Source: Ceriagrion tenellum (Eukaryota; Arthropoda; Insecta; Odonata; Coenagrionidae). From it: a DNA stretch of 64,000 bases. The DNA lies in assembly GCA_963169105.1 (NCBI GenBank), contig OY720643.1:22602373-22666372 (forward strand), read 5' to 3'. The notes below the pieces were generated by a model. It saw only the letters and a program-made list of their open reading frames with translations. It did no database searches and was not told the DNA's origin. Below are positions 35,153 through 46,881 of this stretch, piece by piece. The position numbers and the translations under genes are program-made. How positions within the stretch are numbered: position 1 is the first letter of the stretch; each line of letters opens with the position of its first letter.

Positions 35153-37246
35153 CAGATTTGTCCATAAACGCGATATCACACGTTTAATATTATTAGAATG
35201 GCGAGTTACAAATATCAATTTAACACTCCGAATTAAAAAAAGTATTTACAAACGAGTTTCACCTTCGAATTTCACGCCATAAACCCAAGTTATGACGATG
35301 CTTTAATTAAGGTGAAAATTTCAAAATGTCTCTTGCTTCGTTTATATTAATTCAAGAAAGGTGATTAACACCTACTAAATAATAATAATAACAACGTTTA
35401 TTATCGTGGGCTACTCTTAGCCCCTGAGATAATGAAGTACAATTTTTCAAATTAATACAATTTTGAAATTCAAAAATTAGATTAATAATACAGTGATGAA
35501 ACTCAATATACAAAATCGAATTAATTGTACACTGATGACAGGAAAAAAAATTTAAAAAAACTCATTGTAAGCTTGGAATTCGTAATACAGCCGTACATAT
35601 TACTGCAGAGAGCACTACTAGGATGACATTTAAACACATGATTAAGCATGTCCTTCGTGTAATGTGCAAGAAAATTACAACTATCTTTTGTTCATTTCTG
35701 AAAATTAAATCATTTTATACCAATTTCTACTCACAAATAATGTGGTAGGTGGTAAATAGTCATATTAAATCACATGTCTTCCCCTGGAGAAGTCAGATCC
35801 ATCATTTGACGCGAGTTCATTGTGATACGAGCAACTAATTAAAACTTTTACGCACTACCATTCACTTAAACTTTCAAATGGCAAGCAAAAGTTTGAATGC
35901 ACACTTGAATGAAGGTAACACCGGCCCTGGGTGTAGAAAACGCATGCTGGGTTTGTTAATAAACCCATCTACTGAATTGTGGATACTAAATGCCCAAATT
36001 AAGCCCGTCCGGCATAGAACCCAGCGGGCATGCTAATCCGACACAATGAATAGGTTTTTATGTTTATTGAAAGCTTCCACTGACTATACATTCCATTATA
36101 TTAATCACCGTCACGTAAGTATCATTTTCAATAAAAACCTATGCGCAGGGGAGAAAGCTAATGATGGAGCAAATGGCAGAGCGAATTAAGTTGGTTAAAA
36201 ACGTCCTTTTCGAATAGCATCATAATTATCTGGAATAATCCCCGAATTTCCATATTCGACCAAGATAAATTTTAAATTGAAAACATTAGCTCGCCTGAAC
36301 TCGAATTCATAAGCCCCATGTTAAATTTCCCTAGCAACCGAATAGCGACCGTCAACAACGTTTTACTTTAGCACAGATGTTTGTAGCTAGTGAACATTAA
36401 TAACAGCCTCCAAATAATAGATTATCAACCCTGAAATAACCTACACAAAACAATCTGCATCAATAAGATTTTCCAGACTGGGTATTCTACCTATCATTAT
36501 TTTCGGACCACCAGCTTTAGCACTGTTTTTATGAAGTTTATGTATTGAGTATGTACGAATTCGGTACCATTGGGGGAAAAACACACACACTTGCCAGTTG
36601 TTGTATTAAACAAACGACGCGGCATGGATTACGCACACAGGGTTAAAAAATAACAATTTGACTCGTCCGGGATTACCCGTGAATTTGCTCTTCTTCGTTT
36701 CTTTGCAAACCTTTTTTCTTCTTCTTTTTTAAAATTTAATGGTGTCATGGCGCAGGCAGAGGTGAAGCATAAAAGTTAATAGAGAATTTCACATCTAACG
36801 AATCGAGTGTTGTTTTCGACACGAACTCGTCAAATATTTTATCAAATATAAATCTCTTTTCCGTAATGTATTGCGCTTTTGTTGATACATCTCTTTATCA
36901 ACCATTTCTGATTGTTGAAGCTGCGATTCTATATATTCCCAAACACTCACTCAGACTTTTCATTAAATAAAATACATATAAATGATTACACTTAACCTTA
37001 AGGAATTATTTCAAATTCTAAAAAAATTAATAGCCTAAAATAATCTTGTTAAAAATTATGCAACTTGGGCATGAACTACCTCATCAAAAAATGCTGCCTT
37101 CCTTATTTCGACAGCACGATTAACTGGTAATAAAAAATACAGTTCTTAGATAAATATTTCAAAAATGCCTTTGTTCTTAAAGACTAGTCGTATCTTCCGC
37201 CATTAAATTATTTCACTTTTTTGTCGTTTCTCTTCTCTTCCTCCAG
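35153..37246. other. Unannotated sequence before Ly6 exon 2
   Basis: Begins with an AATAATAATAACAACG run at ~35380 that may be the tail of a minus-strand retroelement. The rest is AT-rich up to the exon-2 acceptor. Confidence 0.45.
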
Positions 37247-37327
37247 GGATAACGTGCTACACCTGTGTGAACGTGTCGAACAATGATGAGTGCAACCGCT
37301 TCGCCATCGACAGACCCTGCCCGGAAG
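37247..37327 (+). CDS. Internal exon of a Ly6/uPAR (quiver/sleepless-like) three-finger protein
   Basis: This 81-bp exon lies between a long pyrimidine tract ending CCTCCAG and a consensus donor G|GTAAGT. Read with two bases completing a split Arg codon, it gives ITCYTCVNVS, then NNDECNR, then AIDRPCPE, and ends in phase 1. The spacing CYxC...C...C is that of the first finger of arthropod Ly6/uPAR domains, such as the sleepless and boudin/crooked group. Those are secreted or GPI-anchored three-finger proteins with roles in channel regulation, septate junctions or trafficking. NVS is a possible N-glycosylation sequon. Codon use is GC-rich compared with flanking sequence. Joining to the 11560 donor gives ENYR-ITCYTC, so the domain starts directly after a leader and spacer, as expected. 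The rest of the domain, including the SCC...CN end, must be in later exons, which I did not find before 64000. Family call is strong; the specific member is unknown. Confidence 0.85.
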
Positions 37328-37699
37328 GTAAGTCCACTAAGAATATGACGGAATATGATATCGGGCACATTCGAGTGTTGATTTAATTACAACCTAGCTC
37401 CTCCGATAAATTCATCCAATAGCGTGTATCGTCTTTTTACGATCGCATTTTGAGCGGCTCTTGTCATCGCCGCCAAAGGCCATTAACTAGTAACGGTAGC
37501 GTAACATGGTGGCAGTGTCACAGGAGGCCATTGATAAGGTGGCTGGATCGATTTTTATGCACCGAAATGCGAGAAATTTCGCTCAAGTTCTTTGATTGAT
37601 GATATATATTGATGCAAGCGAAAAAATAGGATTTTACAGAATTTTTTTGTAGTTGAATGATATTTCAACACGTAGCCTTATGGCGCTTCAGTTGCGTTT

Positions 37700-38167
37700 C
37701 AAAATAATTCAGTTGAGTTATCTGAGGAGTGTTTGCGGCAAAAGTAGGATGGATACGGTTAGGAATGATTGGGTAATAAATGAATGTGGGTTATGGTTTC
37801 CAGTAATGGACATATATGAAAGGAGTGTGCTTGTTTGGTTTGGCCATGTTGAGAGAATGGATGAGAGTCGAATAACGAAACTGATATATAAGAGTGAAAT
37901 GAATGGTGTGAGAGGTAGAAGTAGGCCGAGAAAGTTGTGGTTGAATGTGGCTGAGTAAATTCTTAGGGGACGGAATATTAGGAGTCTTAAACATAGGAGA
38001 GCGTGTATGTAGCAGTGTATGGAGGTAAATGAAGCATAAGAGGTTTGCAAGGATAGGTCAGTATGGAGGAAATTATTGAAGCAGAGTTAGGTGTACAAAT
38101 ATGTATTTATGAGTGAAATTTTGTGACTTTGCCTACCCCGGAAGGGAACAGCGTGATTTGTATGTAA
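37700..38167 (+). mobile_element. LINE-B C-terminal fragment, copy 3
   Basis: Forward copy. Frame 37653-37958 includes LSYLRSVCGKSRMDTVRN, VWFGHVERMDESRITK and RGRSRPRKLWLN, and ends at a premature stop where other copies read EEIL. Its 3'UTR ends near 38167 in a TGTATGTAAG tail. It begins only ~370 bp after Ly6 exon 2. Confidence 0.85.
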
Positions 38168-38446
38168 GCTACGATTTTCTTCGTAATGTGGAACAACAAA
38201 TTTCTCATGGTTATAATTGTTGTTATGAATAATCAATGTATCACGTCAATTCCAATACTCGAGAAAAAATATTCCAATGTTACTTGTTTAAATTTCAAAT
38301 ATCGCGCCGATAACTCTTCCCTATCTCAAATAGCGATAATAATAGTGAATATCCATAATTTATTCAAAAACTACCACCCTGCCCCTTAACCTATAAGAAA
38401 AGGAAGAGGAAAAGACACAAAGCCAGGAATTTCTCTGCAAGGAACT

Positions 38447-38489
38447 ACTTGATGATCAAATGGCCAAAAACGTTGAAACCGGTCTAAGT
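38447..38489 (+). ncRNA. Degenerate hammerhead-like motif
   Basis: ACTTGATGA, a variable stretch, then GAAACCGGTC and TAAGT. The outer ACTT and AAGT can pair. C3 of the core is T, and stem II is weak. Probably a decayed Penelope or SINE 3' motif. Confidence 0.3.
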
Positions 38490-38733
38490 ACTGACTTAAA
38501 TTTTAGCGTAAATGTAACACCAAGCTGCGAAATAGGTATGACCAAATGACTTTGAAAAAAATCATCCTAGCAAGGCCAATTTCCAGAGCGTCCCGTAAAT
38601 TCGAGCAAAAACTCCCGTGTTCCCTCTGATATCGACCAAAATTGTAGGACGTGTTCCGTTTTACTTCATTATTGACCGTGTTTTGTACAATTTAAATCCG
38701 TAAACTGTAAAGTCCGTAAAATTCATCATTTAC

Positions 38734-38810
38734 ACCTTTGCAAGGTTGGTGTTCTTACATCCCCTGCTACAAGCCCATTCGGCGGCTCGCAGGGTAGTTT
38801 ATAGATGTAG
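38734..38810 (+). mobile_element. LINE-A short 3' tail fragment
   Basis: Only the last ~75 bp of the family is present: TTGGTGTTCTTACATCCCC, the GGCGGCTCGCAGGGTAG block, and an ATAGATGTAG tail. This is a severely 5'-truncated insertion. Confidence 0.6.
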
Positions 38811-40228
38811 AATATAGGGTCCCTGGTAAATTCGTAGCGATGGAGGATTATATCCATAACCTCTTACCTTACGTCGTTGTAAATGCCACGCGCCTTTTCC
38901 GCGAAGTATTTTGTTTCTCCCTGCCTCGATGCTCTTTTGTTCCCTTTCTCTTTTCCCCTTTTATTTTTTTAATCTTAATCTCCTCCGCTTCGGTCTCTTC
39001 TCTTCTCACCGCGCCGCGGTATAGCTTAGCGAGAACTATGCCGCGACAATTCTGCTGTCTATTTTTTTGGCGTTTTCAATATCGATTTTTTTGCGGCACA
39101 TTGACTGCAAAACTCCGCGTTCCGACTGCACACTTTAATTGCTTCAATATTCCCCTGCGATATCGCGTTGCTTGGATTCATCATTTCTCTTTTTTAATCT
39201 GGGTGAAAAAAACAAGAGGAACTCGAGGGGATGGGGATATTCAGGGGCTGAATTATAGGAGTTTCAGAGGGACGACTGGGAAGAGAGACGTGGACAGCAC
39301 CGCGTATCGGTGTGACGGATGAGCGCTCATGACTGTTTTTGAGTGACGGGAAGTAACAACAGAGGGGAGGGGAGTAGGAAAAATGAACAAGAAGATGGGG
39401 AAAGATACAATGGTGCACGCATGAGTTTACGCGCATTGTTGGAGAGGTTCCCGCTATGTCCACTCTGGCACTGACCTTTCCAATGGGATCGTAAAGGACG
39501 GGGACGTGGAAGGAAAATCAGACGTGCATGATTGCCCTGGAGCCCGTGCTGAAAAAAAATCTTTTAGTCCCGGTATTTTCCGCCAGTATTACCGCGCATA
39601 TCATCGCAGGAAAACGCAACGTATATCCCCGATGGGATAGGAGGCAATTTTTCTCAGCGTACGGAAGAATTTAGGTCAAATCTGCGGAGGCTATTCTGAA
39701 ACATTTCTCATCGTCAAACGATCATTGGGTCCCCAGCAGTCTTTATGGACATGGGCGAATCTATACTCCTCCTCGTGTTTCTCGACAAGCTCAATAGTAT
39801 CTGATCTAACGATAATAGATCAATTCCACTTGTTTGGCACTCCTAAACTCGACAGTTAATTGGCTTATATCCACCACGTGACAGTCGATTCGAACTCGTC
39901 AAAACTGTCAAGATGTTTAAAAATGTTGGTGGTAAAAAATCGACCTTATACGGTATGCGGCATTAGTTACACATGCTGCCGTACTTCATATATACTGGGT
40001 TATGATTGGTTAATGATCAGTATTGAAAAACAATCCAGTTTACTGCAGAAATAACTCTAGCAACAAGTAACCTGTCAATTAAAAGTGTAACTCATAACAT
40101 TTCTATCGTTCGCGAGTCTCCAGCAACCATAATAGTTGAGAAAATAGTAATAAGGGGCCTTAATAAATACGATAGATGGGATATAGGACACTGATTCGGT
40201 TAAATAGGTTGTAGCACTAGTGTTATAC
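38811..40228. other. Single-copy region with moderate GC
   Basis: A 160-residue frame at 38840-39322 is pyrimidine-driven and lacks a domain. TCACATGCTGCC at ~39968 gives a chance TCC but no Ly6 C-terminal exon. Confidence 0.45.
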
Positions 40229-40582
40229 ATCTTAAAATGATTATTTGCTACTCACCTCGCATATAATCTCCGGCATGATATAGCTCTTGCATGATTTAGT
40301 ACCTTGTAGAACTATTTATCTGCCACATTACTAATACTAACTAGTAGATGCATCTTGATCTAGTGTACTGCATGGTAGCATGTTCTTCAACGTATCACTC
40401 ACCTAGTTTCTGATCTGACTGCGCACTGTAGTCCTGAGTGCTTTTGGTCTGCGCCTGGGATCCGGGGGAACGTGCGCGGTTCTGATTTTAACTTGGATGA
40501 GTGCTGCATGCCTGGTGTGGAATCACCCCGTGCCACACACCCTAGTGGTGGCTTGCGCGGTACCTCGTAGATGTAGATGTAT
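40229..40582 (+). mobile_element. LINE-A2 3' end, copy 2
   Basis: Second copy of the 2653-2981 element in the same orientation, ending GTAGATGTAGATGTA. It stops about 240 bp before the tRNA-Arg gene. Confidence 0.65.
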
Positions 40583-40818
40583 CGAATTTTGATCCGTCCT
40601 TCTGAAGTACACGAATCCGTGGGACATCAGAAAGATTCTCTTCCCTCATGCGTTTCATCGCACTGCTATTCTATCAAAATATAGCATAAAGCACTCTGTA
40701 GTGCATGATGTATTCTAAACTACGTCACAGCGTTCGCCCCAAACAATCCGCCACAAGTTATCTAATAATAGTAGCATGCTGGATACTATGAGTGTATGCT
40801 TCCTTCACACTCTACAAG

Positions 40819-40891
40819 GGCCGTGTGGCCTAACGGATAAGGCGTCGGACTTCGGATCCGAAGATTGCAGGTTCGAATCCTGTCACGGTCG
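40819..40891 (+). tRNA. tRNA-Arg (anticodon TCG)
   Basis: This 73-nt gene folds as a full cloverleaf. The 7-bp acceptor stem has one G-U pair (G2-U71). The A box is TGGCCTAACGG. The anticodon stem TCGGA/TCCGA encloses loop CTTCGGA with anticodon TCG, and the B box is GGTTCGAATCC. The last base before CCA addition is G. A T-run about 8 bp downstream can serve as the Pol III terminator. There is no intron. The sequence closely matches animal tRNA-Arg(TCG) and, unlike the tRNA-like SINE heads nearby, has no attached SINE body. It would lie in the Ly6 intron that follows exon 2. It appears functional. Confidence 0.95.
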
Positions 40892-41539
40892 AGTACAATT
40901 TTATCATTTTTGAAACTCTGGGAATTTTATATTCAATGAATTAAAACATTAAGAGATATCGACGCAGTATAGCATTCCTTTTAAAAATATGTTTCACACG
41001 CTCCAGGAAGGGAACATTCATGATCAACCCGGCGCTATTGGCCCAAAACAAGATGATTGTAAGACGTGGCGCTTTTTTTACCCAATCTTCGAATTTTTCG
41101 CCACGTTAGTCCATTTCCTGACTAATAATTTCCCGGATAAACGGCTGCCACTTCTACTTTTCAGTATAACTCTCGATAAGTGACTCGACGAATAAGACTG
41201 CAGAATCCCAATTCAAACTTAGGTACTGACGTAACAATATAGCATTCGCGGATTATGCTGTAATGCTCGCAGAAGACGGAGACAAAAACGCATCGCTCAA
41301 TGACTGATATCACGAGCCAAAACAGTCACATTGGGGATAAATATTAACAAAAAATAGTGCTCATTGATTGGAGGGAACCTAGAAGGGAAGAATGATAATG
41401 AATTTAAGAAAATTACAACAGAACATGTCCAAAATTCGATTATTTTGGGAATACAATAAATTGGAGACAACAATTAAGAAACGTAAATAAACAGAAGATT
41501 TCTGAATGATAGCGAATGCTACTAGATAGCAAAAGATTA

Positions 41540-41815
41540 TAGTGAGTCCTATATTTTCAGGTAAATCTTTAGAAAATTTTAAGCAAAAATCAATGGAAAT
41601 GCATGGTGTTACGAGCAAAATATTTGATAGCTGGCTGATCAATTTTGAAAACAAGATTTTGAGAAAGATATTTGGAAATAGAAATAAAGGAAGGCCATGG
41701 AGAAAAAGAATGAAACAGGAACTAAGAGAAGTGAGCACGGATCGTGAGACTTTACCAATGGCATAATGCAGTAGGATGAGATGGATTGGTTGTATAAAGC
41801 TGTAGGGAACACGAT
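41540..41815 (+). mobile_element. Degenerate LINE-type C-terminal fragment
   Basis: Frame 41542-41766 contains WLINFENKILRKIFG, then NKGRPWRKRMKQELREVS and TDRETLPMA. The basic GRP(W/R) motif followed by a DRE-W-like end resembles a LINE endonuclease-RT tail distantly related to LINE-C. A MITE-1 copy begins immediately after it at 41824. Assignment is tentative. Confidence 0.4.
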
Positions 41816-41823
41816 TCAACCCA

Positions 41824-42550
41824 TTAAGATAGTTTGAGCGAAATATCTATAAATAAATAAATTTGGTCTCATTTTGAAGAAAAATATCTCACCCTTCCAA
41901 AAATACCAAAATATCAGTCCCTTACTGAACTACTTTCCGATATTTTTGAGGAAAAATACGAGCCCTTTTACATGGGAAATGGTACGTATAAGTACTCCAG
42001 AGAGGCCTTAATAAAAAATGAAGAATTTCTAACTCCTAGGTCTCGCTAAATAATTAAAAGTGAGTAATTAATATGTTTTACCGACTATTGTTTTAAATAA
42101 ATCCAATAGTTACCGCAGTTATATTTTCAGGATCACAAATAACCGTTGTGAAGGAGATTTGAATGTATCTCGCGAAAAAAAGGGTCAAGACATATTTTAA
42201 TTCAGTATGTTTTTTATCTGCATAATTTGAAGTCATTAATCAAACTTGGTAGACCAACATTACTTTTAACGAGACAAAATTTAACACATGAATTTTTACA
42301 GGGTCGTAAGAAACCTTCCCTTTTGAAGGAGTTTTAAACGTACCACGGAAAAAAATGTTTCAACTTAAAGACTTATAAAGATATTTTGAGTTAATTTCTT
42401 AGAATATTTGTCGTACAAAAGTATATTGTGGCACCATAAGTATTACAACATTTAATTCATGCTCCTTATAGTTGCTGAAGTCAAAATGTATTATTCGAAT
42501 ATGATCTTGATGGTGACTGGAGAACTATCTATCTCCCTCAAACTACCTCA
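41824..42550 (-). mobile_element. MITE-1 copy 5 with internal duplication
   Basis: Both termini are present (TTAAGATAGTTTGAGCGAAA and CTCAAACTACCTCAA) but length is ~727 bp. The block around 42125-42190 (ACAG/CAGGATCAC, GTGAAGGAG, GCGAAAAAAA) recurs at ~42300-42360, so ~175 bp is internally duplicated. Confidence 0.83.
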
Positions 42551-43258
42551 AACCTTTGAGGAACTAAAAAACTATTTTCAAAAATTTTTAAAATAATTTT
42601 CTCCTTTTTGTCTGATTGCGTTGAATCCTAGACGGCATGGGACTAAAAAAAACGGGAGGTGGCGGTAATTTTTCACGGTATGTGGCGGCTGCATATTGTA
42701 AAAAAACTCTGATTTTGTGATGAAACCACGGTTGCAGTAGCAGGAAAATGAAATGAATTTGTGGTTTCAACACGTGACGGCCTACACTCAACTGGTGGAG
42801 ATGAATTTCTGGTGGGAAGTCTCGAAGTAAAAGATCGCCAGAAAAACAGAGATTTCGACCGTGTGACCGTACCCAAACGGACATAAAAGTTGTAGTGACA
42901 TCATACAAGTTGTAGCGAAAGAAGAATGAATGGAACAAACACAAAGGTGGTTACAAGGTGTCGGTTAGAACGGAAATCTGCTGGAATTTGAGTGGCCTCC
43001 TAGGCATGATATGTATCCAGAAACGTTAAGGCAATTTTACAAGAAGAAATCCTCAGCACAGGCTGATGAACAGAAAATGCAATAACGCGGGCACGAAATT
43101 GGAGTAGGGGTTATTATGCAATTGCTCATGAGTCCTATCAACTCATCGCTTTACCTGACGCGACTTTTAATGCAGATCCACGCCTGCATTACATTGTGAA
43201 ATAAAGTTCCTCGCCTATGATGGTATACAGGATAGAGCGAGTCATGTGTCCACACTTA

Positions 43259-43886
43259 GGGCCATATTCACAGTCGTGACCTGGGTGTCACCCAGGTGTG
43301 GGGGAACCCCTTCGCTCAAAAATGGTATTCATAGTCGTTACCCAGGGGACTGCCGTCCCCTAACTCTCCCGCAGGCCGTCGATTTCCTAGGTAAGGCATG
43401 AAGCTTACCCAAAGCTCCCCTAACGCAGTACTACTGCCCCCGCGTGGGTCAAATTGATACTTCTGTACTAAAGACAGTGCAATATAATATCAACAACTTT
43501 CCATAGTAACATATCTGTTTACAAACATAGGTACTTATTGAACCACCCTCGTATTCCTCACCATTAATATTATATAAATATTTAAGTAATATTGTAAACA
43601 TTCTCTCATATTCCTTCAATAATGTTTCATCAACATCGTGTGACAGGATACTATATTATTGTTTATAGCGTGCTTGGTTACGGTGAAAAATGAGCATCGA
43701 AAACATCGAGAAACATTCAGCGGAACTGTTCATACGTATTTTTCCGCCAGATTGTTGCCAAATCTCTTACCCAGGCGTCCCTTGGCTGGGTGCTACCCAG
43801 GTAAGGTTTACGAATCGCTCATTGTAGGGGGCACCTAGGTGTTACCTGGCTGGGGGATACCCAGGTAACCCCTATGAATACGGGCA
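43259..43886. mobile_element. PIF/Harbinger-like MITE (628 bp) with TTA target duplication
   Basis: Left end GGGCCATATTCACAGTCGTG; right end ATGAATACGGGCA, whose reverse complement TGCCCGTATTCAT aligns with it. Subterminal ACCTGGGT/ACCCAGGT motifs recur several times at both ends. TTA at 43256-43258 and 43887-43889 matches the TWA target of PIF/Harbinger elements. No transposase frame inside. Confidence 0.8.
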
Positions 43887-44326
43887 TTAACGTTCCATTC
43901 AAAGGTTGGGGTAGATCACTTGAAGTGCACTTCATAAGCATTCAAGAAACGACAAGAATTCAACCGTAAAATACCAAGGACTGGAAAGGATTCAAACGTG
44001 GGCCACTGAGGGGAAGGCCACGGCAAGATCCAACTGCCATACCTGTTCGACATCTCTTGGTAGTTGGTATTGTCTTTGGGTGCGTAAACAATACTGCCGC
44101 CAGCAGCATCGCCTTATTAACCTCAAAAATTAACGACGGAGATGAATGATCTCACCATGTTTATTTCGACCCAGTAGTTAAATTTCTTGCCACTTCGAAG
44201 CAACAGGTAGAATTAGTGCTCATTAGATGACCAAGTTGAATAAATTGTGGAAATGAGAATAGCGACAGGACCTCACAATAATTCAGTGTATCTTTTTTTT
44301 CAAAGAACCACGGAACTAGCCGCGCA

Positions 44327-44478
44327 GTTACTTCAACGGAGTCACCCGCTAGTGATCACACAACTGCGTTAAATTCACAGTGGAAAAAACATTCGCCTGG
44401 ACTGGGAATCGAACACAGATCCCTCAAGCCCTAACCCATCAAGCTACCCTGGCGTCCTCTTCCACTGTGAATCTCGTG
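44327..44478 (-). repeat. SINE-C copy 1 (tRNA-derived)
   Basis: Shares GTCACCCGCTAGTGATCACA, TTCGCCTGGACTGGGAATC and CAGATCCCTC with 56509-56668. The reverse complement of GGGAATCGAACACAGATCCC gives the B-box region. Confidence 0.65.
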
Positions 44479-44959
44479 GGGGCTTTAAGGAGCAAGTTGT
44501 AAATCCAGTGTATTTTCTTATAACTGCGGATAAACACCAGGGAGGGCTTGTAGTGGATATACACTGAAGGAGTTTGAGCCAGGTACACCACCAATCCTTA
44601 TACATCCAAAGGAATTTCGGCGTGGCTTTTTAAGTGGCTGGAGCGATTTTCTTTCAAGTAAAAATTAGCGCAGAACCTTTTTTATGTGTACTTATTAGTG
44701 AGATGTACAGGTAAAAGTGACAAAAGTTTTGTCACCGATTTTGTTTCTACGTAATTTAATGCTATTTTAGCAAGTACCTTTATGGTACTTCATACATATT
44801 TCGAGATAATTCGATTCTATACGTAAAGATTTTTCTCTTGACCGCGAAATTATGCATTCCTCTGATTTGTGACTAAAATTATAGAGGATCAAATGAAACA
44901 GCCGAAAAAACTCAAGGAATTGCATCGAAAAAACAAAAAAAAGCGTTTCCAAAGACTAT

Positions 44960-45240
44960 TACGTCGCTCAAAAAGTATATTTATTAACAAATAGCAAATA
45001 TATCGTCAGCTTATTGAGGTAAATAAATAAAATGTACAAATTGATAGCCTACGCCCACAGTTACTGAGATAAATGTGATGCGATGAATGAAATTTGATTT
45101 AAATATTTATCCATCTGGAATCAATGGAATCGACTTTAGGCGATCGATTCTCGATACCGATTCTAATCCTGAGAATCGATGGAATCGATTCTCAGGATTA
45201 GAATCCTGAGTCCTTAGTTTATTTAAATGCTGCTTCCAAA
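44960..45240. mobile_element. GATTC element, partial second copy
   Basis: GTCGCTCAAAAAGTATATTT through GGAATCGACTTTAGGCGATC matches the 20.5-20.9 kb element, without the SINE. It contains a perfect 22-bp inverted repeat (45159-45180 and 45184-45205) with a 3-bp loop built of GATTC words. The left GATTC array is missing. Confidence 0.6.
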
Positions 45241-46224
45241 ATAGTTATAGAAGATCAAATGAAACAGCCGAAAAAACTCTGGGAAATGTAAATTGCATCG
45301 AAAAACTAAAAGAAAAAAAAAAGCATTTCCCTCAGACTTCATTGGGGTCTCATACTTTATGCTCTAAATCTTATTTTTCTCCCACTGTCAAATATTACAT
45401 GCATTATAAACACGGACATGCTTCGGGGGAAGACATGGTAAACCTAAAAGGAAAGAAGGGCATTGTGGGTAAATGGAAGAGGATTCTTCAGACCCGTTCA
45501 TTATGAAATTTCTAAATTGTAAGCCGACCCGCGGGCGTCAAAGCAGTGTTTCGCCGTTGATGGACAACGCAAGGACCCGGCGCGAGGTTTCCACGGAAAC
45601 CATCCATCATGGGAGAGTTTTCGAGGAAGGGCGGGGGGGCGGGGTGGAGAGGGCAACAAAGGGTCGGGCTAAGGGTGGGATGGGGTGAAAATTAGGGGTA
45701 CTAAAGGGCTCGGGGGAGGATTTGGGGAGAGGGTGGAGGTGTAGATGGCATGAAAGCGGAGGAGAGGAGGTTTATGGTTCCGGAAATCGTTCCAGAGGTA
45801 GGAAGAGTGCTTTCAGAAGGAGAGTTGGGTTTATGAGAACGAGCAGTGGGAACGGTGGTGTTCGGACGAGCGGTGGTGATTGGTCGCTCTGTGTGCACCA
45901 CGGTCCTTACACTCAGGTCATGACACGATCCCACAATGCACTATGATTTCTCCATTTTGGGTCGGGCTCAACGCACCGTAGCATTGACACTCGTCATTGA
46001 GTACCCAAAAATGTTAAGCCTAGTTCAATGTAATAATTTCTCTTTTTAACAAAAATTTGATTTTGAACTTTATATTATGAATTAATGAAAAAGAATTTAT
46101 TGATTTAAGACTTATGTCCTCTACGATTACAAATCAAATTACGTAATAAGTCAAATATTAAAGCAACACTATTAACACTAATTTGTTGCCAGGAATCACT
46201 AAATGAACACAAAAAAGTACAGTC
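45241..46224. other. Single-copy GC-rich segment
   Basis: 45480-45950 is G-rich on the + strand, with glycine/arginine-rich short frames in several phases. No domain or splice signals convincingly define an exon. Confidence 0.4.
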
Positions 46225-46881
46225 TATCCATGCATACATACATACCAATCACACCGTTCTCTTCCGGGGTAGGCACAGTCACCAAGTTTCACTCAAAAAT
46301 ACGTAATTGTACACCAAACTCTGCTTCAGTAATTTCCTCCATACTGACCTATCCTTGCAAACCTCTGTTGCTTCATTTACCCCCATACACTGCTACATAC
46401 ACGCTCTCCTATGTTTAAGACTCCTAATATTCCTTCTCCTAAGAATTTCCTCAGCCACATTCAACCCCAACTTTCTCGGCATACCTCTACCTCTCACACC
46501 ATTCATTCTACTCTCATATATCTGTTTCGTTATTCGACTCTCATCCATTCTCTCAACATGACCAAACCAACGAAGCACACTCTATTCATATATGTCCATT
46601 ACTGGAGCATCTAACCCACATTCATTCATGACCCACTCATTCCTGACCCTATCCATCCTACTTTTGCCGCAAGCACTCCTCAGATAACTCATACCCACGG
46701 CGTTTAGTCTACTCACATGCTTATCCTGACATACCCATGTTTCACTACCATATAAAAAAGTGGGGAGAAGTACACTTTGCTTGAGTCTATCCACTACATA
46801 AAGAATGGCATAATTAAAATGATAATGCAACAGACACATTATCGAGCTAAGAAATAATTGTAAAGATATCATCAAATACAA
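46225..46881 (-). mobile_element. LINE-B C-terminal fragment, copy 4
   Basis: Reverse copy with a CATACATACATACC tail. Two overlapping minus-strand frames carry VLLPTFLYGSETWVCQDKH, LRSACGKSRMDRVRNEW and LRWFGHVERMDESRITKQI, separated by a frameshift near 46580. The homologous part ends near 46780. Confidence 0.85.

Larger units (their letters stand above)
11561..37246 (+). other. 25.7-kb phase-1 intron of the Ly6 gene, filled with repeats
   Basis: Donor C|GTGAGT at 11561 and acceptor TCCTCCAG at 37246 are both strong and have matching phase. The intron holds LINE-E, LINE-C and LINE-B tails, SINE-B, the GATTC element, the foldback, and MITE-1 copies at 23.9 and 31.0 kb. No other coding exon is supported inside it. 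An unannotated small exon cannot be excluded without transcript data. Confidence 0.6.

Noticed and set aside
38840..39322. 160-residue + strand frame
   Set aside because: Pyrimidine-rich sequence forces Phe/Leu/Ser codons; no domain, no splice context, and no repeat or gene similarity.
39960..39990. SYTCCRTSY as a Ly6 C-terminal exon
   Set aside because: Lacks the preceding cysteines, the CN end and a supporting acceptor; the TCC is accidental.
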